This document shows, one piece after another, positions 1-8,279 of a stretch of 19,846 nt of DNA (the first letter of the stretch is position 1; each line of letters opens with the position of its first letter). Position numbers and translations under genes: made by a program. Under the pieces are notes generated by a model. The model made no database searches and was not told where the DNA came from. It saw only the letters and a list, made by a program, of their open reading frames with translations. The stretch is from Dunaliella salina. Lineage: Eukaryota; Chlorophyta; Chlorophyceae; Chlamydomonadales; Dunaliellaceae. Where the stretch lies: assembly GCA_002284615.2 (NCBI GenBank), contig MU069571.1, positions 23,437 through 43,282 on the forward strand, given 5' to 3'.

Positions 1-177
1 TTGTGCCTTGTGCTTTGTGATGTACCTTGTTGTGCCTGTATTGTGCCTTGTGCCTTGTACTTTGTGCTCTGTGTTGCGCCTTGTTGTGCCCTGCATTGTG
101 CCTCGTGCCCACGCCTTGTTGTGCCTTGCGCTTTGTGATGTACCTAGCTGTGCCAAGTATTGTGCCTTGTTGTTGAG
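1..177. repeat. TG-rich minisatellite, ~118-bp period
   Basis: The stretch is built from variants of ttgtgcctt. The 15-mer gctttgtgatgtacc occurs at 12-26 and again at 130-144, and the following bases (ttgtgcct..tattgtgccttg) also repeat, giving a period of 118 bp with about one and a half copies visible. The array begins outside the window. It ends near 177-190, where the sequence becomes LINE-like on the minus strand. The frame open across it is a by-product of composition, not a gene. Confidence 0.8.
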
Positions 178-239
178 CGTGTGGGGGTTTGGGGGAGCAT
201 GGTCTGGGTAAAGCTTTGACCAGTTCCAGCCTGTTGGTG

Positions 240-1492
240 TATGTTCTGTTTTCATCGATCCTGCATATGTTGTATTATTTATGCGGCGTGGTTCTGGGGT
301 TTTATTGGGTGAACTGTCTCGGCTCTGTATGATAATGTTGATGACGTCAAGTCTGGTCTCAGTCAGATTGTGGGTGTTGAGAGAATGGGGGAGTCTATTA
401 AGGGCCACAATGTGTTTAGTCCTAATCTTGCAGCCAAACAGGGAAGTGAGTTTTTCCATAATAGGGGTTAGGTTGTCATTGAGCAGGCGGAATTTGGTAC
501 CTTCTCGGGCTCGTCCTGTCGGTGGGAGTCAGTGGAAGGCTCTTTCCTTATTTCATGCAGCCTAAGGGCAAGCGTAAATCTTTCTTTCTTTTGTCAATGA
601 GCAATGCTGAGAGCCTGTATATGCCTATTTCCATGAGGGCAAAAGTGCAGTGGCAGGCTAAGATTTTAAGTAGGTTGCATTAAAAGGACATTTATTATGG
701 GACTGATGCTAGGGAGCAGGTGGGGTGCTCCTTGAAAGGAGAAGTCAAGAGCACTGTTGCTGATGCAGAGGTTTTGCCTAATATGTAGCATGTGGGGTAA
801 CTGCTTGAGGATGAAGCTGGAGGTTTGGTGATATGGGTTGAGCTCCTGAGTACATAATGTCTTAGTTGGTGGGTTTGAGATTCCAGCATTGACTTGGTGA
901 CCCTGCCGTGTCTACCGGTGTTAGTGAGGCTGGTGATGAGGGCCGTTGCGCATCTTGCACTTTTTTTCTACGGCAACAGACGTACAACCAAGACCATGGT
1001 TGATTTTGTCTTCCCGTAGGATGGCTGTGGCAGTGGTATGCCGGAGCTTGTACCTCCCTTTGGTAGTGTTGAGGATAAGCCTGTCCCAGTCTGCAAGGGC
1101 ACACTCTGAGCAGGGTGTGACTGGGAAGGTATACGCAATGCTGGGAATGATGGCTGTACGAATCATATCCATTGCTTGCTTGGGAGTGGCAAAAGAGCAG
1201 GTCAAATTTGTCAGTTTTTTGGAGAGCTTATCCGTCAATTTGGTAAGCTGGGGTTTCCATTCTAGTGTCATGGTGATTTCAACACCAAGGTATGTATAGG
1301 TTATCCCGGGGCAAATGAATTGAGCTGGTTTACCCTGCACCAGTATCCTGTCTTTGAGTTGACAATGAGCAAAATCTGCCACAGAAGTATGGCCCCTGGC
1401 TTGCATAGTCTGTGCGCTAGGAAGCTTGCATGTCACCTTTGTTTTTGAGCCAGAGATGACAAGGTGGGCCCAATCAACGTAAAGGCTTAATT
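240..1492 (-). pseudogene. Family B (Dualen-like) LINE reverse transcriptase, thumb and downstream linker, broken
   Basis: Reading right to left, this begins just after the RT catalytic motif with LYVDWAHLVISGSKTKVT, a typical 'G-x-K-T-K' segment following the RT aspartates. It continues through YTYLGVEITM and the helical thumb (SKKLTNLTCSFATPKQAMDM, then IIPSIAYTFPVTPC). This part is open from 1492 down to 921. Below 921 the frame breaks several times, but related sequence is still legible: KHIVALNRLPHSLN in the reading frame near 380-430 matches the kind of segment that joins RT to RNase H in this clade. The rest of the RT (fingers and catalytic palm) lies at 3435-4046 on the same strand, displaced by the family A insertion at 1506-3421. 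Stops and frameshifts make it non-functional. The lower boundary (~240) is approximate. Confidence 0.75.
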
Positions 1493-1505
1493 CTTGGCTT
1501 AAATA
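1493..1505. repeat. Left target-site duplication of the family A LINE
   Basis: The 13-mer cttggcttaaata is repeated exactly at 3422-3434. The flanking bases differ on both sides, so the match is exactly 13 bp, as expected for target-primed insertion. Confidence 0.85.
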
Positions 1506-1515
1506 AGCAGGCATT

Positions 1516-3286
1516 ATGGCAACACATTCAGAACATTCGATGCCTGCTCCTTTTCTTGCTGCCATCCAAGATATGTATGAAGGGGATGAGTATGTGCTGA
1601 AGGATGGTGACAAGACCGCCGGTGTACACCGTAATGCAGGGGTCAAGCAGGGGTGCCCTCTGTCACCCTTGCTTTTCTCCTTGTATATCAATGATGTGGA
1701 CTTTGTTGCAGAGGGCTGTACGGGTGCCCTGACAGGGACTGAGGGGCTCAATGTGTCGCATTTTTTGTTTGCTGATGACCTGACTCTGATTAGTAATGCT
1801 GCTGATGATCTACAGCATATGCTCAACCGGCTGCATGCATACGCGCACAAAAAGCATCTAATCATTAACACAAGCAAGTCTGAGGTGGTGCATTTTGACT
1901 CGAATGGCAGTAATTTGCCCACGTTCACAGTAGGTGGAGTTGCGCTGCAGTGTAAGGAGAGCTTCAAGTACCTAGGTATGGTGTTCCAAAAGTGTCTGAA
2001 CATGGAGAAGTCTTCTAAGCACGTCACTGGTGCTGTCATGGCTGCCTCTGGTCGCATTTCATAGTTTGTACGAGATTATGAGTTAGATAGCAGTCCCCAA
2101 GCCACCCTATGGCTCGGGAAGACGTACTTGAATCCGGCAGCTATGTACGGTAGTCGAATGTGGGGTGCAGCCTTTGTGGAGCAAGGGACTGAGTTTAAAA
2201 GCGAGCTGCAGGTCAGGTACCTGGGTTTCTTGAAGCGCACTCTGGGTGTGAAGCGTACCACTTCTAACTGGACAGTGCTGCGAGAGTGTGGCCATGAGCC
2301 CTTAGGTAAGGTAAGGTTACATCGCTATATCCGCCTACGAGGGCAGCTGAGCGGAAACACAGACCTGGAACTAGACAAGTCTTCAAAAAAATGTGTATAG
2401 AAATGTCAACTGTTGAGGAACATGCGTTCAAAGTGCCACATAAAGCAGAGGTTCTCCAAGTAAGCACAAGTAAGCACTGAGAGAATGGCACAAGAAGTCT
2501 GAACCTGAATGCTCATATGTTTGACTCGAAACTCCAGATATTCAGAGACCAAGTGCAAGGAGAGAAATGGTCAGATGCAGATTCCCTTGGGTAACTCTGC
2601 ATTGGTCACTCTGCCGTCCCATGAGCCCTTACATTTCTTTTGGTTCAAGTCTGTGATCAAGCTGTACAACAGTATGCTGGACTACAACAGCACAACCTCT
2701 TAAGAAGGTATTTCAGGCTGATTGCAATGTACACTCCAGGGCTGCTGGATGTCGGACTGCCCAGATGCTGGATGGCTTTCAAGGGTTGCAGAAGTGTGAT
2801 GAGTATGTGCAAGCAGTACGGAGGGGTGCACGAATCAAGATTCAGGACTTTGCTGCTGATCTGAGACTGAGACTGCGGGACGTCTGGAACACTGCTGCTA
2901 CCGATGCGATGAGCGTGCCTCGGAACTCTATGTCCCCCTATCAGTCTTATTTTGGCGCTCCTTTTCATTCTCACCTGCGTGCCCCAGTGCGAAGTCCTCG
3001 ACACTTGTCTGTGGACTTCTCTGGCCATATCCTGCGTAATGTTAGTCGATTCAGATTGCGTGTTCACACCCTGTGTGTTGACAGAGCTATTTGGTCCCAG
3101 GGTGAGGAGTCTGCCATTTGTGATAGGTGCAACCTGCAGGAGGATCAAGATGAGTCCCATGTCCTCTTTAAGTGCCTGTGTCTTGAGGTGTGCCAAGTTA
3201 GGCAGAAGTATATTGAGCTGTTTAAACAGCAAGTTTCTCTCAAACTGAACCTTGCGTGCAACATGTCACCGCGCCCTTGGTCTTAG
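1516..3286 (+). pseudogene. Family A LINE reverse transcriptase and C-terminal zinc knuckle
   Basis: The RT core is clear: GVKQGCPLSPLLFSLYINDV (the fingers/palm block with Q-G-x-P-L-S-P), then FADDLTLIS with the two catalytic aspartates, then FKYLGMVF. Frame 1 holds from 1516 to 2397 apart from an in-frame TAG at 2062-2064. After 2400 the reading shifts through other frames and returns to frame 1 near 2600-2695 (HEPLHFFWFKSVIKLYNSML). It then moves to frame 2 for the C-terminus at about 2702-3286. The C-terminus has CDRCNLQEDQDESHVLFKC at about 3119-3175, a C-x2-C-x9-H-x4-C zinc knuckle of the LINE C-terminal type. At least three frame changes and several stops make this a dead copy. The N-terminal part of the RT and any endonuclease are missing by 5' truncation. 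Confidence 0.88.
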
Positions 3287-3402
3287 ATTTTCGTTCCCAG
3301 AAGAACAACAAGGTTTTCCATTACATTTCTGAGCTCATGGATTTATTTTTGACTGGCGTACACCCGTCACAGACTGATCGCTCAGGCTGAAGGTCCCTAG
3401 AC

Positions 3403-3421
3403 ACTGTAACCACTGTAACCA
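3403..3421 (+). repeat. 9-bp tandem 3' tail of the family A LINE
   Basis: Two tandem units of actgtaacc occupy 3403-3411 and 3412-3420, directly before the right target-site duplication. LINEs without poly(A) often end in short tandem units. The minus-strand family A copy ends in similar 9-mers at 4050-4076. Confidence 0.7.
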
Positions 3422-3434
3422 CTTGGCTTAAATA
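3422..3434. repeat. Right target-site duplication of the family A LINE
   Basis: This is the second exact copy of cttggcttaaata (first at 1493-1505). Confidence 0.85.
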
Positions 3435-4046
3435 CACAGGTTTGCACATGTGCCTGTGATGCAGATGAGGTCATGCCCCGCTGCTGATTTCATTCTGGGC
3501 TTTCTGTTCAAAAGTCTGTGGGCCTTTGTTGAGGCACTCATATTCCTAGCCTTGCCCGCCAGCATGGAGCCAGCACAGCAGAGGCTCCATGTATTTGAGG
3601 GGGAGGAAGGAAGAGAGGGTGTCCCCCTGGATGGTCCCCCTTTGTATGGGGATGTCTTTAGTGCATTGACCATTAGCAAGAGGGACTCTAGTGTTGGCCA
3701 CCTGGCATATGTTTTTGACGGCATCAATAGCATCAGAGGGGAAGCCAAGGTCGTACATGATCCAGAGAAGTTTGTCGTGGTCTGTTGTATTGGAGGCTGA
3801 GATAAAATCTACAAGTAGAGCAAGAACATCTATGTTGAAGAGTTTGGTATTTTCAAGGGTCGTTAGTAAGTTTTTGGGCTGGTGCATAGTGCCCATGTGT
3901 TTGCCTAAACCTGCCTGCATAGTGCTGAGCAGGGAGTGACACTCTGAATATGCACACAGGGCTATTTTGACCAGACATGTCCATACTTTATACAGTGTGT
4001 TGGCCAGACCAATAGGTCGGTAAGAGGTGATGTCTGTTTGTAGTCA
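3435..4046 (-). pseudogene. Family B (Dualen-like) LINE reverse transcriptase, fingers and palm, broken
   Basis: Reading right to left from about 4046, one finds TDITSYRPIGLANTLYK (RT start, R-P-I-x-L), then the segment LLSTMQAG, then LALLVDFISASNTTDHDKLL (the first catalytic-aspartate block, with D-F-x-x-A), then RGTIQGDTLSSFLPL (the Q-G-D-x-L-S block). At about 3435-3480 the 'A-x-x-A-D-D' block is degenerate, reading AAGHDLICITGTCANL, with one catalytic aspartate lost. At least two frameshifts occur (near 3920 and near 3546). The sequence continues across the family A insertion into the thumb region at 1492. The upper boundary meets the tail of the minus-strand family A copy at ~4050. Confidence 0.8.
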
Positions 4047-4049
4047 TGA

Positions 4050-4076
4050 ACTACAAGGATTACAAGGGTTACAAGG
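4050..4076 (-). repeat. 9-bp tandem 3' tail of the minus-strand family A LINE
   Basis: Three 9-bp units (plus strand: actacaagg, attacaagg, gttacaagg) mark the 3' end of the minus-strand family A copy. The core TTGTAACC resembles the CTGTAACC core of the plus-strand copy's tail at 3403-3420. Confidence 0.65.
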
Positions 4077-4643
4077 AGTGGCCTACCCCCCTGTAGGCTG
4101 AGCTTGAGACTCTGGCTGATTGGCTGCTAGTGAAATAATCTCAGCCAGCATCAAAAAGTGAAATCAAATCTGACCAAAATTTCAAAAACCTTTACGAGTC
4201 TTGATTTGTAAAAGCATTGACCACAGGATTTGTCAAAACGTGGTAGCTCAAAGGTTTACAAGGGAACACAGCCTTCAGCCAGAAAGTTTGGCTGCTCGGT
4301 TTGGTGAAAGAAATCCATAAGCTCAGAGATGAAACAATAAGTCTGAGTATTTTGGTTTTGAAAAAAAACGAGCTACATCCAGAAAGCAGGCATCAGAAAA
4401 AGAGAAAGATCCTGTATCATTTGACACTACTCTGTGAGCAGGAAAGGCACTAAAAATATGTGCATACTTTCTTCTAAGACAACACAGGAAGTTGCAAGGG
4501 CAGAGAAAGATGACGTGCTTTTCATCCTGCCATTGTTCTGAAAAACATAAATCACATTGAGGTGCATGCCCATGCCAATGAGAAGTTCTAACTCGAACTT
4601 TGTGGGCGTGCAATCGGAAGCAAGCAATGTTTCTCTGCATATG

Positions 4644-4650
4644 CCTACCC
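4644..4650. repeat. Left target-site duplication of the SINE
   Basis: The 7-mer cctaccc is repeated at 4845-4851. Conceptual removal of the SINE and one copy restores a gapless protein alignment between the two family A copies. Confidence 0.7.
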
Positions 4651-4701
4651 CGGGGTTACCCCGGAAACTTCCGGGACTGGGTTTCTTCGGATTTCCAATT
4701 G

Positions 4702-4712
4702 TAGCCTAATGG
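4702..4712 (+). promoter_or_regulatory. Pol III A box of the SINE
   Basis: tagcctaatgg fits the TRGYNNARNGG consensus at every position. Confidence 0.75.
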
Positions 4713-4747
4713 GTGAAACACGGCACCAATGAACGCGGGGGGTCCGG

Positions 4748-4758
4748 GGTTCGATTTC
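4748..4758 (+). promoter_or_regulatory. Pol III B box of the SINE
   Basis: ggttcgatttc matches GGTTCGANTCC with a single mismatch. It lies 46 bp downstream of the A box, start to start. Confidence 0.75.
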
Positions 4759-4844
4759 GGGTACCGGTGAGGATTTGCCTTGAGCAAGTGGGTCCTTCCC
4801 TCAATCGATGCTATCGGACAGTGTCTAGCGTAACTTTTCCTTTT

Positions 4845-4851
4845 CCTACCC
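4845..4851. repeat. Right target-site duplication of the SINE
   Basis: This is the second copy of cctaccc (first at 4644-4650). Confidence 0.7.
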
Positions 4852-5144
4852 AAATTCAAATGCAGATTCCTAGGAGTATGGAGAGTTTTGTCAAAAGCAG
4901 GATTATGCCAGAAGGGAAGCGCTACCCAATTATGGTACTTGGCTAACTTGTTTAAATGAAAACCATGTTCAGCCTGATCCTCAGTTGGCCACACGCTCCT
5001 ATTCCTTTTCCAAAAATCAATCACAAAATCGTTTATCTTAATGGGGCGACCCGAGTACACGCAATGTGTGAAGTAGTTGCGCCTGTCCAATCCTTGAAAA
5101 GCAGGTACTACCATAGTATGAACTCTGACGCCCAGCACTTTTAC

Positions 5145-5790
5145 CTTTACCTGCTTACTTCTTCCCTCATAACCGTCCAGAGAGGAAAAGACTCAACTCC
5201 AGTTGACCAGATGCTGTTTTGATCACCCTTTTTAATGCCAATGATACTTCAAACCTGTGTTTCTCCTACCCATTCCCATCACGCTTTGCACAGCTCCCCA
5301 CAAAGGATCACCAGAACTAGCCGCATGAGGCAAACCCATGAACTTTATGCAAATGAACGTCATGTGCACCTAATAGAAATCAAGTTCTGTGAAGACACAA
5401 GGCCAGAGCATCAGTTCAACACAGCAAAGCAGCAGCATGCAGACCTTTGCACATTCATCAACGCTAAAACCGTTACAATTCACCCTATTCTCCTAGGTGT
5501 AGGTGGAACTATTTACCCTGAGCATACCCTGAAGCAATTTAAACAACTATTATTGGATCACCAGCGTGCCACGAAGCTTGCTCAAAAACTTCATGCCCAT
5601 TCTCCCACAGCCAGGTTCTAGAGCCAAGTGCTTCTAGTAACCCTCCAGATCCACATTAGCTTTCTCTTTTTCATACCTCGTGGTGAAGGAGGCTCATGGC
5701 TCTTTTTTGAGCCAATTTGTTACCTTTTCCCTAATTGATGTAGGGAGAGTCTCTCTGCCTATGTAATTTTTCTTTTCCTTTTTTTTCTTA
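5145..5790 (+). pseudogene. Family B LINE 3' end: nuclease-domain remnant and 3' UTR
   Basis: This is a 5'-truncated second copy of the segment at 10160-10855, recognisable without a gap from ctttacctgcttac onward. It encodes HVHLIEIKFCEDTRPEHQ, the E-x-K part of a PD-(D/E)xK nuclease, and HPILLGVGGTIYPEHTL. Both are nearly identical to the better copy. Relative to that copy it lacks 58 bp after LHAHS (equivalent to 10618-10675). This shifts the frame and stops it at 5619-5621. The upstream RPD half is shifted by small indels near 5225-5260. The 3' UTR (5655-5785) matches 10732-10850, including gtggtgaagg and ttgatgtagggagag, and ends in a pyrimidine run. Confidence 0.85.
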
Positions 5791-5792
5791 TT

Positions 5793-6400
5793 TAAAGTCG
5801 TGTGATGGCAAAAATTTGAAGCGTTGACATCCATGATGTGTGTGCGCCTGTCAGGAAGTATAGAATGAAAATTTGAAATTCCAGCTTCCATGAGGGGGTG
5901 GATGACGGAGGCAATCAGCCCCTCAAGCGTAGGTGCTCTTGGGGACCAGAGGGTGTTTACTATTGACTGGAAGGTGTTAGCGTAGGGTAAGTAATAAGTG
6001 TAGGGCAACACCATGGTGATGCTAGGTTACATGAGTGCTGAGTCAAACAGCTACCAGGAGCTGTTGATTTTCTTGATGGCCAAGGCATGATTCATTTTTG
6101 CTGATGTAGGAACCAGTGGAGTGCTCAGCCACTTTTGTTTTGAGGGCATGGAGTTTGTTATCCAATGTCTCTTGGACCACTTTAACTTTGAGATGAGTAA
6201 GGATTTGGGTTTCTTCCAGCCATGTTAGGATGACGTGATCCCCAAACCCTGACAAGAGGCTTTGTGGGTCCACTTGACCATAAGAGGACCACCTCCAGGG
6301 TCCCTGATGTCATGATCAGGAGCAGCCATTTTGTGAGCTATGAAGGCTCTCAGTGTTTCTGGGCTGACAAGTCTGAAGCCCATTTAGTTGTTCAAGGCGC
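5793..6400 (-). pseudogene. Probable family B LINE region upstream of the RT, broken
   Basis: Reading right to left, one frame gives SPETLRAFIAHKMAAPDHDI and DPGGGPLMVKWTHK (about 6360-6265). Another gives HVILTWLEETQILTH, VVQETLDNKLHALKTKV and TGSYIS. From about 5990 comes LPYANTFQSIVNTLWSPRAP, then EGLIASVIHPLMEAGISNFH and SILPDRRTHIMDVNA. The phrases are protein-like across frame changes, as in a decayed ORF. The strand and order suit the part of the family B polyprotein that precedes the RT. G-D-H in FGDHVIL could be a degenerate form of the S-D-H block of an APE endonuclease, but I cannot show that. A distinct unknown gene cannot be excluded. Confidence 0.45.
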
Positions 6401-6429
6401 GTGCTTGGCAAAGTGAGCCTGTTTGCCTT

Positions 6430-6730
6430 TTGAAATAAAAACGGGAGTGCCTACCTTGTGCAGGGCAGGCAACTGGACTGTAGTTGTGCTAGGACTGTTG
6501 TGCCTGCCCAGGGCTTGCCGGGCAGGGGGGAGGTTGCTCGCGAGCACAGGCAGAGGCAAGACGCCGCCAGGCAAGGGGGATGTTGTTTGGGAGTACAGGC
6601 AGGGAAGATGCTGCACCTCTGACTGCTTGTGGGGAGGCAGAGAACTGGCCATGCTTGCTCCTCTGGATGGGAAAGCAGGTAGCGATCCTGCTGGAAAGCT
6701 AGCACCTTGCTACCAACACAGTTCTTGAAT
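6430..6730. repeat. G-rich segment with a ~49-bp duplicated unit
   Basis: The composition changes sharply to G-rich. Two imperfect ~49-bp units start at 6521 (ggcaggggggaggttg) and 6570 (ggcaagggggatgttg), both continuing into ..agtacaggcag/agcacaggcag... A perfect 12-bp palindrome, tgctcgcgagca, lies at 6535-6546. The segment separates two stretches of minus-strand LINE-like coding, so it may be an insertion, but I found no target duplication. I do not accept its ORFs as genes. Confidence 0.4.
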
Positions 6731-6739
6731 AGACTACCG

Positions 6740-7292
6740 TTTAAGTGCTTGTCGGAAGATATCAAATTTTTGAATCCATCTGGTGTTCTGCCAGACTCTG
6801 ACCTCCAAATTTGAGTCATTTACTTGATTGCAAGAGACGTCACTGTGTCCTTGTCTATTCAATTCGGGACGCTTTTGAGATGCCAGCCCATTTCATGCAG
6901 GGTTGACAGAGCTAGACTTGGATAGAGGAGACATTCCTCAGGTGCATTGTCTTCAGGATGGACAAGAAGCAGAGCAGCTGTGTGGAGGATATTGCGCGCA
7001 ATTTTGAGCTTGGAAGCTCGTGAGCTGGCGTCAGCTCACATCGCGTCGCGACATGATTAACAAGGCGGGCCACACTGAGCAGGGCACTCTGATACCTGGC
7101 CTTCCTAGTGGGTGCTTGAGTGATACTGAGGATGGTGGCAGCATGCAGGGTGAGACAATGGTTACTTAATTCTGATTCAAATTGCTCCATTGCAGAGCGT
7201 GCATGAGAGCATCTCTTGTAGTTTCTTTTCTTATGAATGTCCAGCTTGTGGACTCGTACATGTTCAGGCATGTGTAGTCCCAAGTGCCACAC
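6740..7292 (-). pseudogene. Unassigned minus-strand coding remnant
   Basis: The reading is open from 7292 to 6912 (126 codons). It contains QFESELSNHCLTLHAATILS and APTRKARYQSALLSVARLVN, which has the charge and hydrophobic pattern of a helical protein rather than chance translation. A further phrase, QIWRSESGRTPDGFKNLISS, lies at ~6815-6755. No family is recognised. Position and strand would fit the N-terminal half of the family B polyprotein (5' side of 5793-6400). No catalytic motif of an APE endonuclease or protease is legible. It could equally be an unrelated element. Confidence 0.3.
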
Positions 7293-7315
7293 TCATGACA
7301 TGCGGGAAAGGACCT

Positions 7316-7946
7316 CTAGGCCAAGCAGCATGAGATAGGAGACCAGGGAAGAAGCAGACAGAACCTGCCTCTTGGCAGGTTGGCAGCGTGTGGAATTGCA
7401 CCAGTTTCTTGACATGGTGCTGCCAAGCTCGATTGCAAGCTCTGCAGATGCACTAAAGTAGTATAGGTAGTAGAGCTATACTTCACTAAGAACTGAGAGA
7501 TGTAACAGACGCTGATCTTGCACACGACATGGTGCTTGTAGCAGCATGCTGTTCCACAGGTGTAGCAAGTAGGTCGACCTGGCCACTGGAGCCTCATCAA
7601 TGTTTGCTGGGGCTGCCGTGGCGCTCTCAAGGGGTCTTGTCGGCTGCAGGGTCTGTGGCCGAAGAGTGATTCGGTAGGAGGATTCGGCGATCCAAAGCTG
7701 CCAAGCAGTGGGTGAGTGTGGTGTTACCACCCATTCCGGGGAAGAGTGCAGTTTGTCTTCCCGGGCCGCAACAATCCCGGGGCGCATGCAGGATGCATGC
7801 ATAGTCGTATTGGATGTGTTGGTTTGGTTGATGGGAGTTACCCCAGGCTCTTGGCATGCCTTGGCACACCGAGGTTGCGATGGCAAGTGGGGACGAGCAC
7901 AGCGAAATGCTGTTAACATGTCACTAGGGCGCAGCGGGCACAGCAA
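7316..7946 (-). pseudogene. Unassigned minus-strand ORFs, Ser/Thr/Pro-rich and Cys-rich
   Basis: Two overlapping minus-strand frames are open. One (7946-7476) is rich in Thr, Ser, Pro and Ala, like the low-complexity N-terminal part of many LINE ORFs. The other (7630-7316) has a Cys/His cluster, CYTCGTACCYKHHVVCKISVC, which could be a zinc-binding site, although the spacing does not match a finger I know. The switch between frames suggests a frameshifted pseudogene. Relation to the family B LINE is inference from strand and order only. Confidence 0.28.
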
Positions 7947-7949
7947 AAC

Positions 7950-8270
7950 GCCATTAACCCCGTAAACCCCTCAGCAGTACCACTCAGGTTGCACAAGGCC
8001 AAAATGCGCATGCCGATGCAGATGCAGCAACTACACACAGAGGAAAAGCACAAGGCAAGCCATCAACCTCCGGGCCAGGCCGGAGGGAAGGGTTGTCGAG
8101 CCATTCACCCTGAACTGTCGCCAATCACCGAGTGTTTGTATTTCATCTTGTGATTAATTACAAAGATTGATATTAATCTTTTTTTAAAGGCATTCCTAAT
8201 TGGGTATTCCCTAACGGAACTGGCTCCCCAGCCCCCACCAAAGCCGCACAGATGCTATCTTTGTGGGCTC
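7950..8270. other. Non-coding junction between minus- and plus-strand LINE remnants
   Basis: No convincing frame is present. There are two small hairpins: cctccgg/ccggagg (8067-8073 and 8080-8086, 6-base loop) and aaagatt/aatcttt (8162-8168 and 8175-8181). The AT-rich patch at 8140-8210 contrasts with the GC-rich flank to its left. Neither hairpin has a clear role. Confidence 0.4.
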
Positions 8271-8279
8271 TATCCCAGG

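Larger units (their letters stand above)
1506..3421 (+). mobile_element. 5'-truncated family A LINE inserted into the family B LINE
   Basis: This 1,916-bp insertion is bounded by the perfect 13-bp repeat cttggcttaaata. It starts abruptly inside an RT domain, as 5'-truncated LINEs do. It runs through the RT, thumb, a C-terminal CCHC knuckle and a ~115-bp 3' UTR, and ends in two 9-bp units (actgtaacc) at 3403-3420. It splits a minus-strand family B RT, so it is younger than that copy. No RNase H or PD-(D/E)xK domain is visible, which separates it from family B. Confidence 0.85.
4651..4844 (+). mobile_element. tRNA-derived SINE (194 bp)
   Basis: This non-autonomous element sits inside the minus-strand family A ORF and is bounded by the 7-bp repeat cctaccc. 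On the plus strand it has a perfect RNA polymerase III A box, tagcctaatgg (4702-4712). A B box with one mismatch, ggttcgatttc, lies 46 bp further on (4748-4758), close to the spacing in a tRNA gene. The T-arm does not pair well (G-G oppositions), so it is not a working tRNA. About 50 bp precede the A box, including an 8-bp-rich GC hairpin at 4660-4675. The 3' part ends in a pyrimidine-rich stretch (taacttttccttttc). Transcription would be by Pol III, and mobility would depend on a LINE reverse transcriptase; which family is unknown. Confidence 0.8.
4050..5113 (-). mobile_element. Second family A LINE copy, minus strand, 5'-truncated
   Basis: The element reads right to left. It starts in the C-terminal half of the ORF near 5113, carries a CCHC knuckle, and has a ~270-bp 3' UTR (4077-4322). 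It ends in three 9-bp units at 4050-4076, which on the minus strand are ccttgtaac, ccttgtaat and ccttgtagt. It lies next to the 5' edge of the family B RT, so it probably inserted into that element. A possible target duplication is tagtcatgaact (4041-4052) versus tagtatgaact (5114-5124), but these differ by a one-base indel. A SINE interrupts it at 4651-4844. Confidence 0.7.
4323..5138 (-). pseudogene. Family A LINE C-terminal ORF segment, split by a SINE
   Basis: The coding sense reads right to left. FQGLDRRNYF near 5090 aligns with FQGLQKCDEY in the plus-strand copy. RPIKINDFVIDF and TPRNLHLNLGR follow. Beyond the SINE comes HMQRNIACFRLHAHK, then CDLCFSEQWQDEKHVIFLC, a C-x2-C-x9-H-x4-C knuckle with the same spacing as the other copy. 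The reading frame is the same on both sides of the SINE. The insert plus one duplication is 201 bp (67 codons), so the break comes from a stop inside the SINE (4656-4658), not a frameshift. Residues upstream of ~5113 may belong to flanking sequence. The RT core is absent. Confidence 0.75.

Noticed and set aside
281..565. Plus-strand frame of 94 codons
   Set aside because: The minus strand here carries legible family B residues (KHIVALNRL), so the plus frame is a shadow.
1516..2057. Upper part of a long minus-strand frame (921-2057)
   Set aside because: It is antisense to the RT core of the plus-strand family A element. Only 921-1492 of that frame is real family B sequence, and the two are joined by chance at the insertion point.
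4695..4770. Functional tRNA gene at the A/B boxes
   Set aside because: The T-arm has two G-G oppositions, no acceptor pairing is found, and the flanks show a 7-bp duplication. It is a SINE head, not a tRNA.
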